Source of the DNA: Sarcophilus harrisii
Lineage: Eukaryota > Chordata > Mammalia > Dasyuromorphia > Dasyuridae
NCBI RefSeq assembly: GCF_902635505.1
Contig: NC_045428.1
Span: 300,815,107 to 300,879,106, forward strand
Length of the DNA: 64,000 nucleotides
Reading direction: 5' to 3'
The translations under genes and the position numbers were made by a program. This document shows positions 47,171-64,000 of this stretch, piece by piece. Under the pieces are notes generated by a model. That model saw only the letters and a list, made by a program, of their open reading frames with translations, searched no databases and was not told the DNA's origin. Every line of letters begins with the position of its first letter. Within the stretch, counting starts at the first letter, position 1.

Positions 47171-50100
47171 AGCTTACACTTTCTTTCCAATAAACCAGAA
47201 GAGTAAGCATGAATTTTTTTCTAACTGGTATCTTGATCAAAAATATCTGACAGTTCACTCTATAAGACAAATCAAGTCAGCTGATTTGGGAGAAAGTCTT
47301 ACATACCAGGAGAATTAAGACAGGTTGAAAAAAGAGGTTGAAGATCTTTGGCTTGTTTTGATATATTTCTAGCAGAGGCAATAAAAATGGTGAAATGAGC
47401 ATGGCAAAGAAGGCAGATATTCAATTGATCTATAGGAATGGGTTTGATTGACATATAATATTATTCTGGGGTTACAGTGAGTAAAAGTAATTGTGATGAC
47501 ATTATGAATTTGATGTCCAAGAATTTCAAGTATTAGATTAACTTCCTGTGCTAAAGTTACATTTCCACCCTTAGAAAAATTAGCTTATGAGACACAATTT
47601 AATCACCAGGCTCTTGTCAACTGCTTTTTGATATCGACCATTTTAACATCTTTCCCATATGAACTGCATTTTAGAACATAAAAGATGAAAATATCAGCAT
47701 TTTGCTTCAGTCAGGAAACCTTTGAGCTCAGCATATATTTTGCATATTTTGAATTCTTGATTGTAACACACTAGAGCATATTTTTGTTATTTTGCTATAA
47801 GACTGAAAAGCCATTGGTTTGCCTATTAATAAGTAACTACATTTTCAGTGCTCAGTGTTTGATTTTATATATGTGTAAGCATATTCACACATGTCTTTAG
47901 TTTGACTTTAGATTCTGACACTGTATATTTATAGAAGCATCTTCAAGAGTCTAAGTGGAAGTTCTCTAAATATACATTGAAATTTGCCTAGAGACAAATA
48001 GAGATGTTCTTTTCTCTGCTGTCCTCACAAGCCAGTCAAATCCCACATGCTGACTTTTCCTCAGAATGCCTCTGCTGGAATTTGAGAAACTATCAATAAT
48101 TTTCTATGAATGAATTGCCCTCTTCTTCCCCCCAAAAATGATATCTTCTTTATTCTATTTGATTTCTGGAGAAATAGACTAATTATTAAGATTTTCTCAG
48201 ACATGGCTGTATATGCAGGTCTGGTACTAAAGAAATCCTTGCAATATTTGTAAATAGAAAGGGAAACCCCTCCAAAGCTTATTGTAACACTTTGAAACAA
48301 CTGAGTAAAAAGTGACCCAGTTGAGGTCATTGTCCACAGAGGAAAAATACCTTGGATTTTCCCATTCGTTCCCTTAGTTTATATACTGAATTTATATTCT
48401 CTGTGAGTAGAAGAGAAATCAGGGCTGGCCATCTGTGACTGGGGAAGTTATGATGCTGGGCCATTTCACAATATAACTATTTCAGGAAGATGTTGCAGTA
48501 TTATAGACCTGTTCTTATGCTGGAAAGAAAATGCTTTAATACCAACTCCTTGGGGAATTCCCCAACCTATATAAATTTTATACTATTTAAACATATGCCA
48601 TTAATAGAGAAGCAATTGAATTTAGTCATAGAATGGCCAGAGTAGGCCAAAAATTGATGATACTATCAAAATAAACTAGATTCAAGATATCTATATGTAG
48701 AATTCTAATAAAAATTGAAGTTTTAGTTTAATTCATTTGAAAAGGAAGGAAAGAAAGAATGAAAGATGATCTATAGTGAAGTCTGAATTGAAATATTTCT
48801 AGGGATATTAAAAATCCAAGCATCAACCACCAGCAGCAACAGTAAATATTAAGTGCTTTCTATGTACAAGATACTTTCACAGTTCCATAAATATTTGTTA
48901 AACAATTTATTAATTCCTAATGTAACTCCAAATTATGAAGAAAAAAAGACGAGCAGTTGAGGCAGAGCTTTTAGAACTAGAAACACTAGGATTGAGATAG
49001 AAGGCAATGCTGCTTATGTCATGTTACTTTTTATGTCTACCCCTTTCCAGATCAGGATTTACCAAAGGCTGCGTGGTTTCCAAGAGAGTAAGAGCACTTT
49101 TTGAGATTATTCAAATCCAAATGAAATGTCAACAGATTAGATAACCATACCTTTTCATCCTGTATACTTTTTTCCCCATTTTTTCCAGATAACAGAGAAA
49201 ATACTCCATAAAAGGGTCTGTTCAGTGTCCTGAGAACTTTTTAACATTCTATTGGTACCAGTACCAACATTGGGACTGTCTTTTTTTTATCTCTCACATT
49301 TGATCCATGACCACTTCACTTCCTTTTCTAATAATACAAGTCCTAGATGATCCCTTTCAGGTTTATCTTAAATAAATAAAACCAGGAATATTTTAGGTGT
49401 CTGGACAATATTCCAATTTTTAATATTTTGTTTTGATGACTTTGATGAACTAGTTCCAAGTTAGGCAGGTGTTTGTTTTGCATATCTTCAAGTCAGAACT
49501 AAGGTTCAAATGGTTTTAAATGACTCTAATTGGTTCTGTCTCTGGATCCTATCTTCTTACCTGAAAATGGGCAGGTTCACATATGATATTCTTCAATGGT
49601 GGATTTTAGAAGCTTCACTTAAGTTCTAACAAGTTAGATAATTATATTTATTTCTATTGTTTCTTAGATATGGCAGAATCAGAAGAGCTAGCCCAAATTG
49701 GGCAGAATGGGAAGGATGACAGGGAATAGGGAATATTTATGTGTCTTGGAGCCTCCTACATGAAGGGACACTACTAACTACCAGATTTATATATCTGAAT
49801 AGCAGTAGAAGATCTCAGACGTATGACTCACCTAAATAGATGAGAGTCATACTGTATTATGGCCTAGTCTTTCAGATGATGCCTTGAAGCTTAGGGTGAT
49901 GTGTTCCCAGAAGGGTAATTCCAGATACTTTAAGGGGTAGAAGTGAGGCAGACCAATCTCTTGTCTGAAAAAGAATAAATAGCCCTCAATACAACCCAAT
50001 TATAGTAAGTAAGGGGCAGAGAAGGAAGTGAGCAACTCTATAAACATGGAAGTGATAATTTAAGTATGAGGAGTGATTAGCTGGGAGCTCTACCATTTCA

Positions 50101-50526
50101 GAAAGCATGTAACTGGGGATTATCCCATTATGTCAAGCACACAACAGTATTTTTTGATAGTAAGGAGGGAAATGTGAATAAAGGTTATTTTTCTAACCAA
50201 GTGAGGGAGGGAAAGGATAGGAAGTCCATGAAGAACCACCATATTATTGGATTGTATATTATTGGGTGAGTTACAAGGATTTGTGATAATTTAGCACCAT
50301 AGTACTTCATGATTTATGATTTTGCAAGGTGAAGCACTTTTCCAAAGGTTTCTATTTGAAAGCCACAGGATTTCAGTTGTATGCTGAAATTCATGAACCT
50401 GTATAATCAAAAAATTTTTTTCTGATTTAAAATAAAATGTATGAATAAATATTACATTAAACATATGCAGAGAAACATAATGTGTAATTAAAGATAAAAT
50501 TGTTATATGCTTCCAAAATGTATACT

Positions 50527-50560
50527 AATAAATATTTTAAAGTATAGTGTTTGTGTTGAG
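50527..50560 (+). terminator. ARHGAP31: probable distal poly(A) site of ARHGAP31
   Basis: AATAAA at 50527-50532 is followed 14 bases later by a GU-rich element (agtgtttgtgttgag, 50546-50560), the standard layout for cleavage near 50,545. Two more AATAAA hexamers lie just upstream at 50431 and 50444. A G-rich block follows at 50663-50719. Confidence 0.6.
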
Positions 50561-50662
50561 AAAATGAACATAAGGAGGTGTTAGGATGCTCGTTAGATCA
50601 TGCCAATGACAGAATAAAGGAGTATCTCTCATGCATTTACAAGGCATGCTTTTAGATTGCCT

Positions 50663-50719
50663 GGGCTTTGTTTGGGGTAATTTCTGGGATTGGGATGAGG
50701 TTTGGGAATGGGGTGAGGG
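50663..50719 (+). promoter_or_regulatory. G-rich block, possible G-quadruplex or termination pause site
   Basis: Six runs of three or four G within 57 bases, four of them (from 50692) spaced 9, 3 and 3 bases apart. It lies ~120 bases past the distal ARHGAP31 poly(A) site. Confidence 0.4.
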
Positions 50720-50824
50720 TGGTATTGGTCTTGAAACTGGCAGTCGAGTTTTATGTTGGGATTGACATTGGGACAATGATGGTATGGCAACTGTACTGAT
50801 TGGCACTAGATCACACAGAAAATA

Positions 50825-50945
50825 GAAAGGTTCCCAGAAATCATTTAAGTCCAATTCCTACTCCTTTACCATCATTTTATAGATGGAAAATAGCAGACTC
50901 AGGGCAAGTGGTTTGCCCAAGGTCACACAGCTAGTTTAGTGATAG
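50825..50945 (-). repeat. MIR-like old SINE
   Basis: 'cagaaatcatttaagtccaattcc...tttatagatggaaaatagcag...caagtggtttgcccaaggtcacacagctag'. Confidence 0.65.
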
Positions 50946-52519
50946 TTGGGAAGAAGCCACCTTTCACTTTACATAAAACCAGGCTTAGTATTGGACCCAA
51001 TTTCAGGCCCAGTGTTTAAAGTAGAGATGGAAGGGTTGGGGTAGGCTTGATTGTGTGTGTCTTAAACCCTTAAACTAGGGAAGTTGAGACTGGTGGATCA
51101 TAAGCTCTGAAGTTCTGAATTGCAATGAGCTAAGTCAACTGGTTTGCAGCTAGTTTGGTACCAGTATGATGAGCCCTCAGACACAAGAGGCCACCAGACT
51201 GGCTAAGGAGAGGTGGTCCAGGTTGGAAATGGGAGCAGTCAAAGCTTCCATACCAATCAGTAGTGGTATTAAGTACATGAATTTCTGCTGCACTTTCAGC
51301 CTGGATGAAATAAGGAGAGCTAATTTACAGCAAAAAAAGATGAAGGTCAAAGGAATGGGTATTCACACATTGACATAGGATTGGGACTTTACATTATAAT
51401 AGCACTATGCACTACCTCCCAGGTCAAACTTCTGGACTGAAAAAATAGAAAACTGCATTAACATAGATTCACCTTGAAAGGTGCTTTTTGATGCTGACAA
51501 AGAATGTTCTCTCTCAAATTAGGGCTGTCTAGAAAAACCTCAAGACCCACAAGAAAACATAGTTCCTGGTGAATGACTTGTGAAAACTCCCACAACTGAG
51601 ATAAATTTTGTCCTTTGATTAAGATCATAGCTTTACAACTATTCGACAATAATTCCACATTTTCTCATATTTTGGCCAGACTGGCAATATTCTGGGGTTT
51701 AACTGAGCTCAATTTTACTCTTTCAAGAGCCTAGAGATAGGTAATCTATCTTTTAGATTTAGATTTAGGCTACTCTAAGTTTCAACTGAATTTCATCTAA
51801 TTCCCTCTAGACTCTACATCTACATATTAAATTTTCCCAAATTATTCTGGACTTCAGATGATTTGTGAATGTAGAGCCCCAGAACTTCCTCAGGGGAAAG
51901 AACTTTCTAAATCAGAAATTAGCCAGCTTTTTTGAGTAGAGTTTGATTTGGAAACAAAAGGGTTGCTAAGTTCATTTTAAAACTAATGTCACACCAAAGA
52001 AGTATTTCAGAAGTACAGGTACTCACTTGATAAACCTAGGATGGTAAATTCTCACTTGGTAGATGGTATTTGAGAATTACAGTAGCAAAAACAAAACAAA
52101 CAAAAAATCCCTCCTTCCACCCCCAACTTGAATCACCCTATGGCCAATCTAGGGACAAGAAGATTCTTAAATTTAGTAAAATTGGTGCTCAGCTAAGTTA
52201 TATCATGTCTGCAATAGAAACTTCCTCTTGATGGTAGCTACTAAGGCTTTCGTTCTTTTGACATAATCTTCAAGAACTCAGAGGCACTTCCACACTATGA
52301 TGAGCTACCACAATATAATTTTAGTGGAGATTCACATACCAATCTTAAGATAAAGACTGGAAGCTTCAGTGCATGCAAGGGCTTGGGGGGGAAAATGCTG
52401 TTGTCTATACCTAAGGACCAACACTTACAGGTCACAAAGGGTGGGTCTTAAGTGTGGCAATACCTGCTACTCATACTCAGGAACCAAGTAAGTCCCTCAT
52501 CCTTATAGAAGTACAGAAT

Positions 52520-53560
52520 CTTTTCAGTTGGAAGCAACCCTCTTGGAATCTTCTACAATGACACATGGCCATATAGCCTTTGCTTAAAAATTTCCAATGA
52601 AAGGAGATATACCACCTCCCACAGCAACCCAGTTAACTGAGAGAATGCTAAATGCCAGGCATAGTTTTTCCTTACATCAAACTTTATAACTTCTATCTTG
52701 GTTTGGTTCTCCAGGATGAAGCAATACAACTCCAATCCCTTTTCCATAAACATTTAAAGGCAGCTATTTATTTGTCCCCCTTCCCCTCAAGTATAAATAT
52801 CCTATTTCTTCAGTCAATTTTCCTATAGCATGGTTAGTAATCACAATTCTGTTTATCTATTGTAGAAACAAGTTTGTCAATATTGGTCCTTCTTAAAATA
52901 TGACAACCAGAACTAAGCACAATATTCCAAATCAAAGCATAGTAGGATTGTCATTTCATTCAGGTTAATGGATCTGAAGACAGTATTAGCTTTTCAGAGT
53001 CATATTGCTGACTATTTATCTTGTAGTCTCCTCAACAACCCCCAAATCTTTTCTCCACAATGTCTAACCACAGTACTTTTATATTTATTTGTAAAGCTAA
53101 TCCTTTTTAACCCAAGTCTAAAGTACAATTAGGTTTATCATTTTGACTATGAGATACTATCATTCACAAATTTGAAAACTGCTATCTATGCCTTCAGCCA
53201 AGCAGTAATTTTGTGAATATGGAGAGTCCCCTCTTCTCCCAACACCTTGATGTCATTTCATTGACAATTTTCTGGGTCATCATTCAGTTTCAACTGAACT
53301 AGGCCATACAGCTCCGCAAAGTATGAGAGACTTTGGTCAAATACTTTGCTTAAATGTATTAGAAAGAACAGAACATTCCTCTAAACTACTTTAATAACCA
53401 CATCAAAGACGAAAATGATATCATTCTGGCATATGTTCTTGATGAAGTCATGCTGGTTCTTTGTGATCACATTTTTCTTTCTAAATGCTGACATATTCAT
53501 ACTTTAATATTTTAGAATTTTGTCAAGATCAGCAATCATATGGAATAAAGATTAGTCATT
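52520..53560 (-). mobile_element. ancient CR1/L3-type LINE, reverse transcriptase remnant
   Basis: The - strand, allowing for many breaks, reads pieces such as VITKNQHDFIKN, LIHLSKVFDQSLSY (the 'YLDFSKAFDTVSH' region of the RT), KVLGEEGTLH and LEYCAQFW-like LEYCA. The order on the + strand ('gatgaagtcatgctggttctttgtgatcaca', 'ctttggtcaaatactttgctt', 'aacccaagtctaaagtacaattagg') fits the L3/CR1 family. Confidence 0.72.
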
Positions 53561-53624
53561 AGGTTAAATGTGTTCTAATGTTTTAGTATAGTGTCTTATA
53601 CCATTTTAAGTTGCATACATTCTC

Positions 53625-53880
53625 TTGACTCTTCACTCTGTAACAATTCATATAGCTTTCCAAGTTTGTCTGAATCCCTCGTATTTGTTATTTGTTGCAT
53701 TATAACAATATACCATTACATTCATATACCCCAATTCAATCATTTGTTAATTTAACACCTAGTATGATTCTGTTTCCATGATCAAAAGTGCTTTTGATGA
53801 TTAATCTGCTTTTGACTTCCTAGGGATATATTCTAAATAATTTTCCCATCCTATCTGGACCAGCTTCATCCATAGAAATT
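53625..53880 (-). mobile_element. old L1 fragment
   Basis: 'caattcatatagctttccaagtttgtctgaatcc', 'cattacattcatataccccaattcaatcatttg' match the ORF2 C-terminal segment of the other L1s. Confidence 0.6.
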
Positions 53881-54346
53881 TAGGTCAGGGGAGCCCAATT
53901 ATCTTTCCATTCTGAAATCTGTTCTTCCAAAGTCTAAGGTGCATGTCTGACTTTGCTTGGCTTTTCTTTTTTTTCAGATATGAATTCTAAGATGAAATGA
54001 TCAGTCATTTCCCTTCAATGTTCTCAAGATTTCTACTTTAGTAACTAAAGTTAGCTTTGAACAAACTTTGGAAATCATCAAGTTTGTCTAGAAGTCATTT
54101 TCTCCTCCCTACCCTTTGGTCACTGAATTTCACCTTTAGTTAATCTCTTTAAGGTTGTTAGTTGAGAAGAACAGATTTAGAGGTCATAAATATGAACATT
54201 TCAAAATGGATTCCAGAAAACCCAAGTTTTCAAGATTCAATGGAATGAATTTTTAATAGAAATTCTAGGCCTTAGCAGGTTAGGACTCAAGAGGAGGGGA
54301 CATCCTTAAGTCTGAGATAACTGTATATCCCACCCTAGTTAAGAAT

Positions 54347-54361
54347 GGGGGGGGGGGGGGG
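54347..54361 (+). repeat. G15 mononucleotide run
   Basis: Fifteen consecutive G after 'aagaat'. Confidence 0.9.
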
Positions 54362-55459
54362 AAGTGACATTCATCCATCTCAGGATTTCCTGAGAACCCC
54401 CACCACAAACCACTCCAACCTGCTTTTCTCTACCTTCTTTTACTTTTACTTTACTTTTTTTTATGTCTACTCTGGTTCAAGATATAACTCATGCCAAATA
54501 GTTTCCTGATTTCAAAGATACTGCCATTGTCCAAAACACTTCTGGATTTCTTCTAATTTCAATTTGGAATAACCAATAAATTGGCTACTTTACAGGGGAC
54601 ATTTGGTTCTATGAGCTTTCCATTGGCTAAATATACAATGAAATCCTATTCCAATGCCTAATCCATCACAAGGGAGTAACCCTTGTTTTTTGAAAGTCAT
54701 GTCCAGAGTGTAAGCACATTTGGGCAAAGATTACTAGTGTTAAATAGTTGGAAAATTTTTAAAAATAGTTTTAAAATCATTAAAGCCCTGTAAAGCACAA
54801 CCACTTTAATAATTATTTTTGCGAAGAGAAGCAAATAAGAACATAATGGAACGTTAGTTTTCCTCTCACTGTAGATGTTAGCTATGTATAGATTTAACCA
54901 TGATGATTCCTAATATGACATGGTTATATATAGACTTGTTTTTTATACACATATACACAGATACCATACCCAATTATTTTCTGTTTGGTAGCAACTCCTA
55001 ATATATTATCCTCTAATTAACCTGGCTCTTTTCATTAGCAACAACAAACAAGTATAGGTATTAGCTTTGAAGCAGGCTCTGGCCTGAATAAACATCAATT
55101 TAGATTATCATTCTTAGATAAACAAAAATTTGATGTCACTGACAATTCAGAAAAACTATATCCATAAACATATGTAAGAGAAAGGCACAAATGACAAAAA
55201 TTGGTCTATAGAGGGAACAAAATATGGAAATAAAATAGTATGAATGATTATGAACATGAGTAAGCAAAGAAAATCATATTATTTCTCCTTCATTAACTAG
55301 AGTCTAACCTCCACTAATCCTGGTCTGTTATTCATTTTTCTCTAAGAGATTAATTCTTTCTTTGATCAGCTCTGATCACTCATTTCATAATATATCATTA
55401 ATTGATTATATAATGACTTACACTTACTTTTCTCTTATTTCATGATGTTCATCTTACTC

Positions 55460-55585
55460 CCCAAGTTGCAATGTAAATTCTCAAGGGTAGAGATCATTTC
55501 TTTTATTTTTCTATCTCATACAGCACTAAATAAAAAGGTATATATACCGGGTTCTCTATAAACACTTATTAATGAATAAATAAAT
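55460..55585 (+). mobile_element. L2-like 3' end
   Basis: 'gtaaattctcaagggtagagatcatttc...cagcactaaata...cacttattaatgaataaa' is a decayed L2 3' end. It overlaps a candidate TMEM39A poly(A) signal. Confidence 0.55.
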
Positions 55586-56141
55586 TAGTGAGAAGGAAGA
55601 GGGTGACAAACTCCATGATAGTGAAATGTGACCATGGGGCTCAATATACCATTATAGGGCACCTAAAACTTGTCCTAGTAATTTTTCTCATTGCTGTCCT
55701 GATTCAGTAATCTCTATCCTTCTCTCCAGATTTCATTACTGGCAATAGAAAAAAAAAAAGGAGCCACAAAAGGAAAGCTCTATTTATCTTGGGGAAAAGG
55801 AGTCCTTATGTAAGGAAAAGAATTAAGAAAGAAAGATGTAGCAAAGTCATTGCCCAACTTAAAACACAAAATGTGACTTTAAAACAATGAACTTCATTTC
55901 ACAATCAGTTTCTCTATATTCACGACCTCACATACACAGAAAAACAATTAACACAGGAAAAAAAAGCACATCACCTTGTTTATGGAGACATTTAATAGCC
56001 CTTACCCTTCCCACCTTTCAAAACACATAGTATACAAAATATAAAATATCTTAAATATTTATAAACATTGCGAGAAAAAAAAAAATAGAACTGTATGAAA
56101 ATATTTTTATCTGGGTTTTCCCTCACTGTTGGCCAGGCAGC
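55503..56141 (-). other. TMEM39A: TMEM39A 3' untranslated region (extent uncertain)
   Basis: Two candidate poly(A) signals lie on the - strand after the stop. ATTAAA at 55996-55991 is followed by a U/GU-rich stretch (55950-55975). AATAAA at 55508-55503 sits inside an old L2-like 3' end. I cannot choose between them, so the far limit given is the more distal candidate. Confidence 0.4.
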
Positions 56142-61792
<5,651 letters not shown>

Positions 61793-64000
61793 CTGTGAAA
61801 CAAGGTGAAAATGAAAATAAGTAGATAACAGATGTGCACAAGACAAGATCTTGTAACCATGTCAATAAAACTTGTGAATGAGTAGCTATTAGAGTGAAAA
61901 CAACCCAAGATTTCTATCATAGCTAAGGCCCTCGCTAATAGCAAGGTAGCTTAGGAAAGCACATTAATTCTCAGTAGTACACTACTAATCTGGTTCTCTA
62001 GTAGCTTGTGAGAAAATAAAATGTTTCTCTATGTGCTTATTAGGTTACAGCTAGGGTGACCTAGGTACTAAAATGAAATATGATTATTATTTCACATGAA
62101 TAAACACATCTGTAGCATAAAAATAAGGGCAATTCAAGAACATTCATTTCATCAGAGACTTCTGATTGGAATGATTTGTTGAATATATAGAATTTATGAC
62201 ATTTATACAGACTATATTGCATATAAATCTATATTAAAGACACATAAATGTAGTATGAAGAACAGACAAAAGGGAGAGATAGTGATAGGAAGGTATATGT
62301 AAAATGGTAAGATCTTACATCATAAAAACTGTCAGAATAGAGAGGGACAAATGAATTGGGAAAGATGTATTTTGTAGGGAATACACAGAAAAAAAAAAAA
62401 AATCGCAGAATGCTAAGACCTGAACCACAGAAAACTTTCTAGTTAATGGAATAAAAAAGAGAAAGCCAATAAAGTAGAAGAAATGGTAAATCAGAGAAAT
62501 ACAATATCATGAACACAGAGTAGATGAGTTTCTAGAAGCAGTGGTGGCCAACAGCAAATACTACACAGTTCAAGCAGAATAGTAACAAAGTCTCTGTATT
62601 TGGTGTCAAGACTATTAGTAGTGACTTTGCAAAAATCAGTTTCAGCAATAGTAGAAACAAAAAATAATGTAAATGAAAAGAAGGCAGAAAAAAAGACTAC
62701 TCATTCAAGAAAGGGTAGCAAGATCAAGAGGGGTTTTGGTTTAGGTTTTTTAAGAAAAACGTGGCTCATAATTATTTGAAGGCAAAAGGAAAGGAACTTA
62801 CAGGAAGAAAGAGATGGAAGATTAGTGATCAGGAGTGAGGAAGGAATAAATGTGAAAGTTCCTGAGGATTTGGAGAGGGAGTGGAAGCTATGACAAGTGA
62901 TTGTTACCTTCAGAGAAAATCCAGACTTCTTTCTCTGACACTAAATGAATGGAAGAGAGGATAGATGTAGAAACAGAAATGTGTTGAGATGACAGTAAAT
63001 AAGGGACTGCAGAAAAAGGAATACTGTGATATTTACCCACTTTTTGCTTCAAAATATCTGTCTCTACGTCTACCCTCTTATTCTTTCTTGGTATCTCAGA
63101 GCAAGAGCTATTGTTCCTTCTCTCCAAAGCTGACTCTTCTTCTGTATCCCAGCCCTTCCACTGGTTTCTTACTTTCTGCCAACCAGGTATCCCCTATCTT
63201 AAAAACAAAACAAAGACAACAAAAAACAAAACCTTCACTTGACCTTAATATGCCCTCACCTTCTATCATTCTATTTTTTCCTCCTCTATTAGCCAAACTT
63301 CTTCAATAAATATCCCATATCTGCTGCCCCCATATCTTTATAATCTGGCTACCACCCACTGGATCCCAAGGAAATTCATCAATGACCTTCCATCTAAAAA
63401 TAATGGCCTTTTCTTAGTCCTTGTCTTCTCTAACTTCTTAATTGCATATGATCACCTTTTTTTTCCTCTTAAGATTCTCTTCCTGTGACTTCTGTAATGT
63501 TTTACTTGACTAACTACTTCTCTATAATTCCTTCCTATTTTTCATTTATAGGCATATATCAACACTCAGTCCTTAGCCCTCTACTTTTTTTTTCCCCATT
63601 TACTTCCTTAGACAGCTCTTCCACTCTCAGGGCATCAATCCTCAATTCTTTAATGATGACTCCCAAACTTACATTTTTATACTTCAGCATTCTCTAGTCC
63701 CACATTTCTAATTGTTTACAGCTCATTGTGACTGGATATCACAATCACCTGACTCAACATGCTTAAAACTGAATATCTACTTTCTCATCCTTTCAGATCC
63801 ACTAGTTTGCAGGCTGAATCGTTTATATTTGTTTCTCATTCTTCCACATTATTTTATCAAGTTCAGAAGATTTTTCTTTGCTAAGTCTCAGATTTTTACT
63901 TTTACATTCTTAATACCATGGCTCTAATCCAGGTTCTCATCACCTTTCCCCTGCATCACATACCAAAAGTCTTTTCTCACTGTACTCTGCTGGTCCATTT
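61793..64000 (-). other. TMEM39A: TMEM39A intron running off the right edge
   Basis: I searched it for the preceding exon (human ...VLNLLFLGYP and the earlier membrane segments) and did not find it, so this intron exceeds 2.2 kb. Its right part is an old L2 LINE. Confidence 0.65.
63090..64000 (+). mobile_element. ancient L2-type LINE, reverse transcriptase region
   Basis: The + strand follows L2 ORF2 order through many breaks: 'ccactggtttcttactttctgcc' (SGFLLSANQVSPILKTK), 'ccttcacttgacc', 'gccaaacttcttc' (LAKLLQ), 'aatgaccttccatc' then NGLFLVLVFS, SVLSPLLF, FNDDSQTYI and LNMLKTE-like 'ctcaacatgcttaaaactga'. It continues past the window edge. Confidence 0.7.

Larger units (their letters stand above)
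45455..50545 (+). other. ARHGAP31: ARHGAP31 3' untranslated region (probable extent)
   Basis: About 5.1 kb from the stop codon to a convincing poly(A) site. The stretch is unlike the introns: I recognise no L1 and only one small MIR-like piece (about 47050-47170). This fits a transcribed, constrained 3'UTR. Open frames inside it are short and without recognised homology. The extent is inferred from the signals below; a shorter form could end near 46,155. Confidence 0.65.
50546..55502. other. intergenic spacer between convergent ARHGAP31 and TMEM39A
   Basis: No exon or conserved frame is seen. It holds a G-rich block (50663-50719), a MIR (50825-50945), an old CR1/L3 fragment, an old L1 piece, a G15 run and an L2 3' end overlapping its right edge. 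50950-52500 and 53890-55450 are otherwise unassigned. Confidence 0.6.

Noticed and set aside
50537-50854. 105-codon - strand frame, Ser/Pro/Gln-rich
   Set aside because: Comes from the G-rich block on the + strand; no start context, exon signals or known relative.
61793-64000. The next upstream TMEM39A exon
   Set aside because: No - strand frame here resembles the expected membrane segments; the exon must lie beyond the window.

Overview
This is eukaryotic, mammalian, genomic DNA and almost certainly from a marsupial. The evidence is spliced coding exons with near-human protein sequence, CORE-SINEs of the marsupial Mar-1 type (3' part read in reverse as 'gactccatttggggttttc'), a second tRNA-headed SINE ending in 'gctgtgtgaccctgggcaag', many L1 3' ends of the metatherian type, and older MIR, L2, CR1/L3 and hAT-Charlie copies. 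I cannot name the species.

Positions 1 to about 50,550 hold the 3' nine-tenths of ARHGAP31 (CdGAP, a GTPase-activating protein for CDC42 and RAC1) on the + strand. Ten coding exons were placed with consistent splice phases: 2333-2477, 10236-10321, 13773-13880, 15559-15698, 22553-22751, 29351-29475, 34208-34267, 39300-39851, 41203-41501 and 42983-45454 (stop 45452-45454). They encode about 1,394 residues. The exon or exons for the first ~68 residues, including the arginine finger, lie upstream of the window. A long 3'UTR probably runs to a poly(A) site near 50,545.

Positions ~55,500-64,000 hold the 3' half of TMEM39A on the - strand, convergent with ARHGAP31, in the same order and orientation as on human 3q13.33. 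Four coding exons were placed: 61444-61792, 60471-60658, 58555-58675 and 56142-56375 (stop 56142-56144). The intron between the last two has a GC instead of GT donor. The 5' exons lie beyond the right edge.

The rest is intron and a ~5 kb intergenic spacer, full of transposon fossils. About ten of eleven intronic L1 pieces lie antisense to ARHGAP31. Several interrupt older MIRs and have recognisable target-site duplications. The youngest-looking insertion is a 5'-truncated L1 at 24676-26367 with a perfect 16-bp duplication, next to a solo retroviral LTR at 26576-27051. The spacer and right edge hold very old CR1/L3 and L2 remnants.

I saw no undescribed gene system. The most useful unusual points are a pair of direct repeats (~290 bp) flanking a RhoGAP-domain exon of frame-preserving length, the GC-AG intron in TMEM39A, a dispersed family with inverted ends, and a G-rich block just past the ARHGAP31 poly(A) site.
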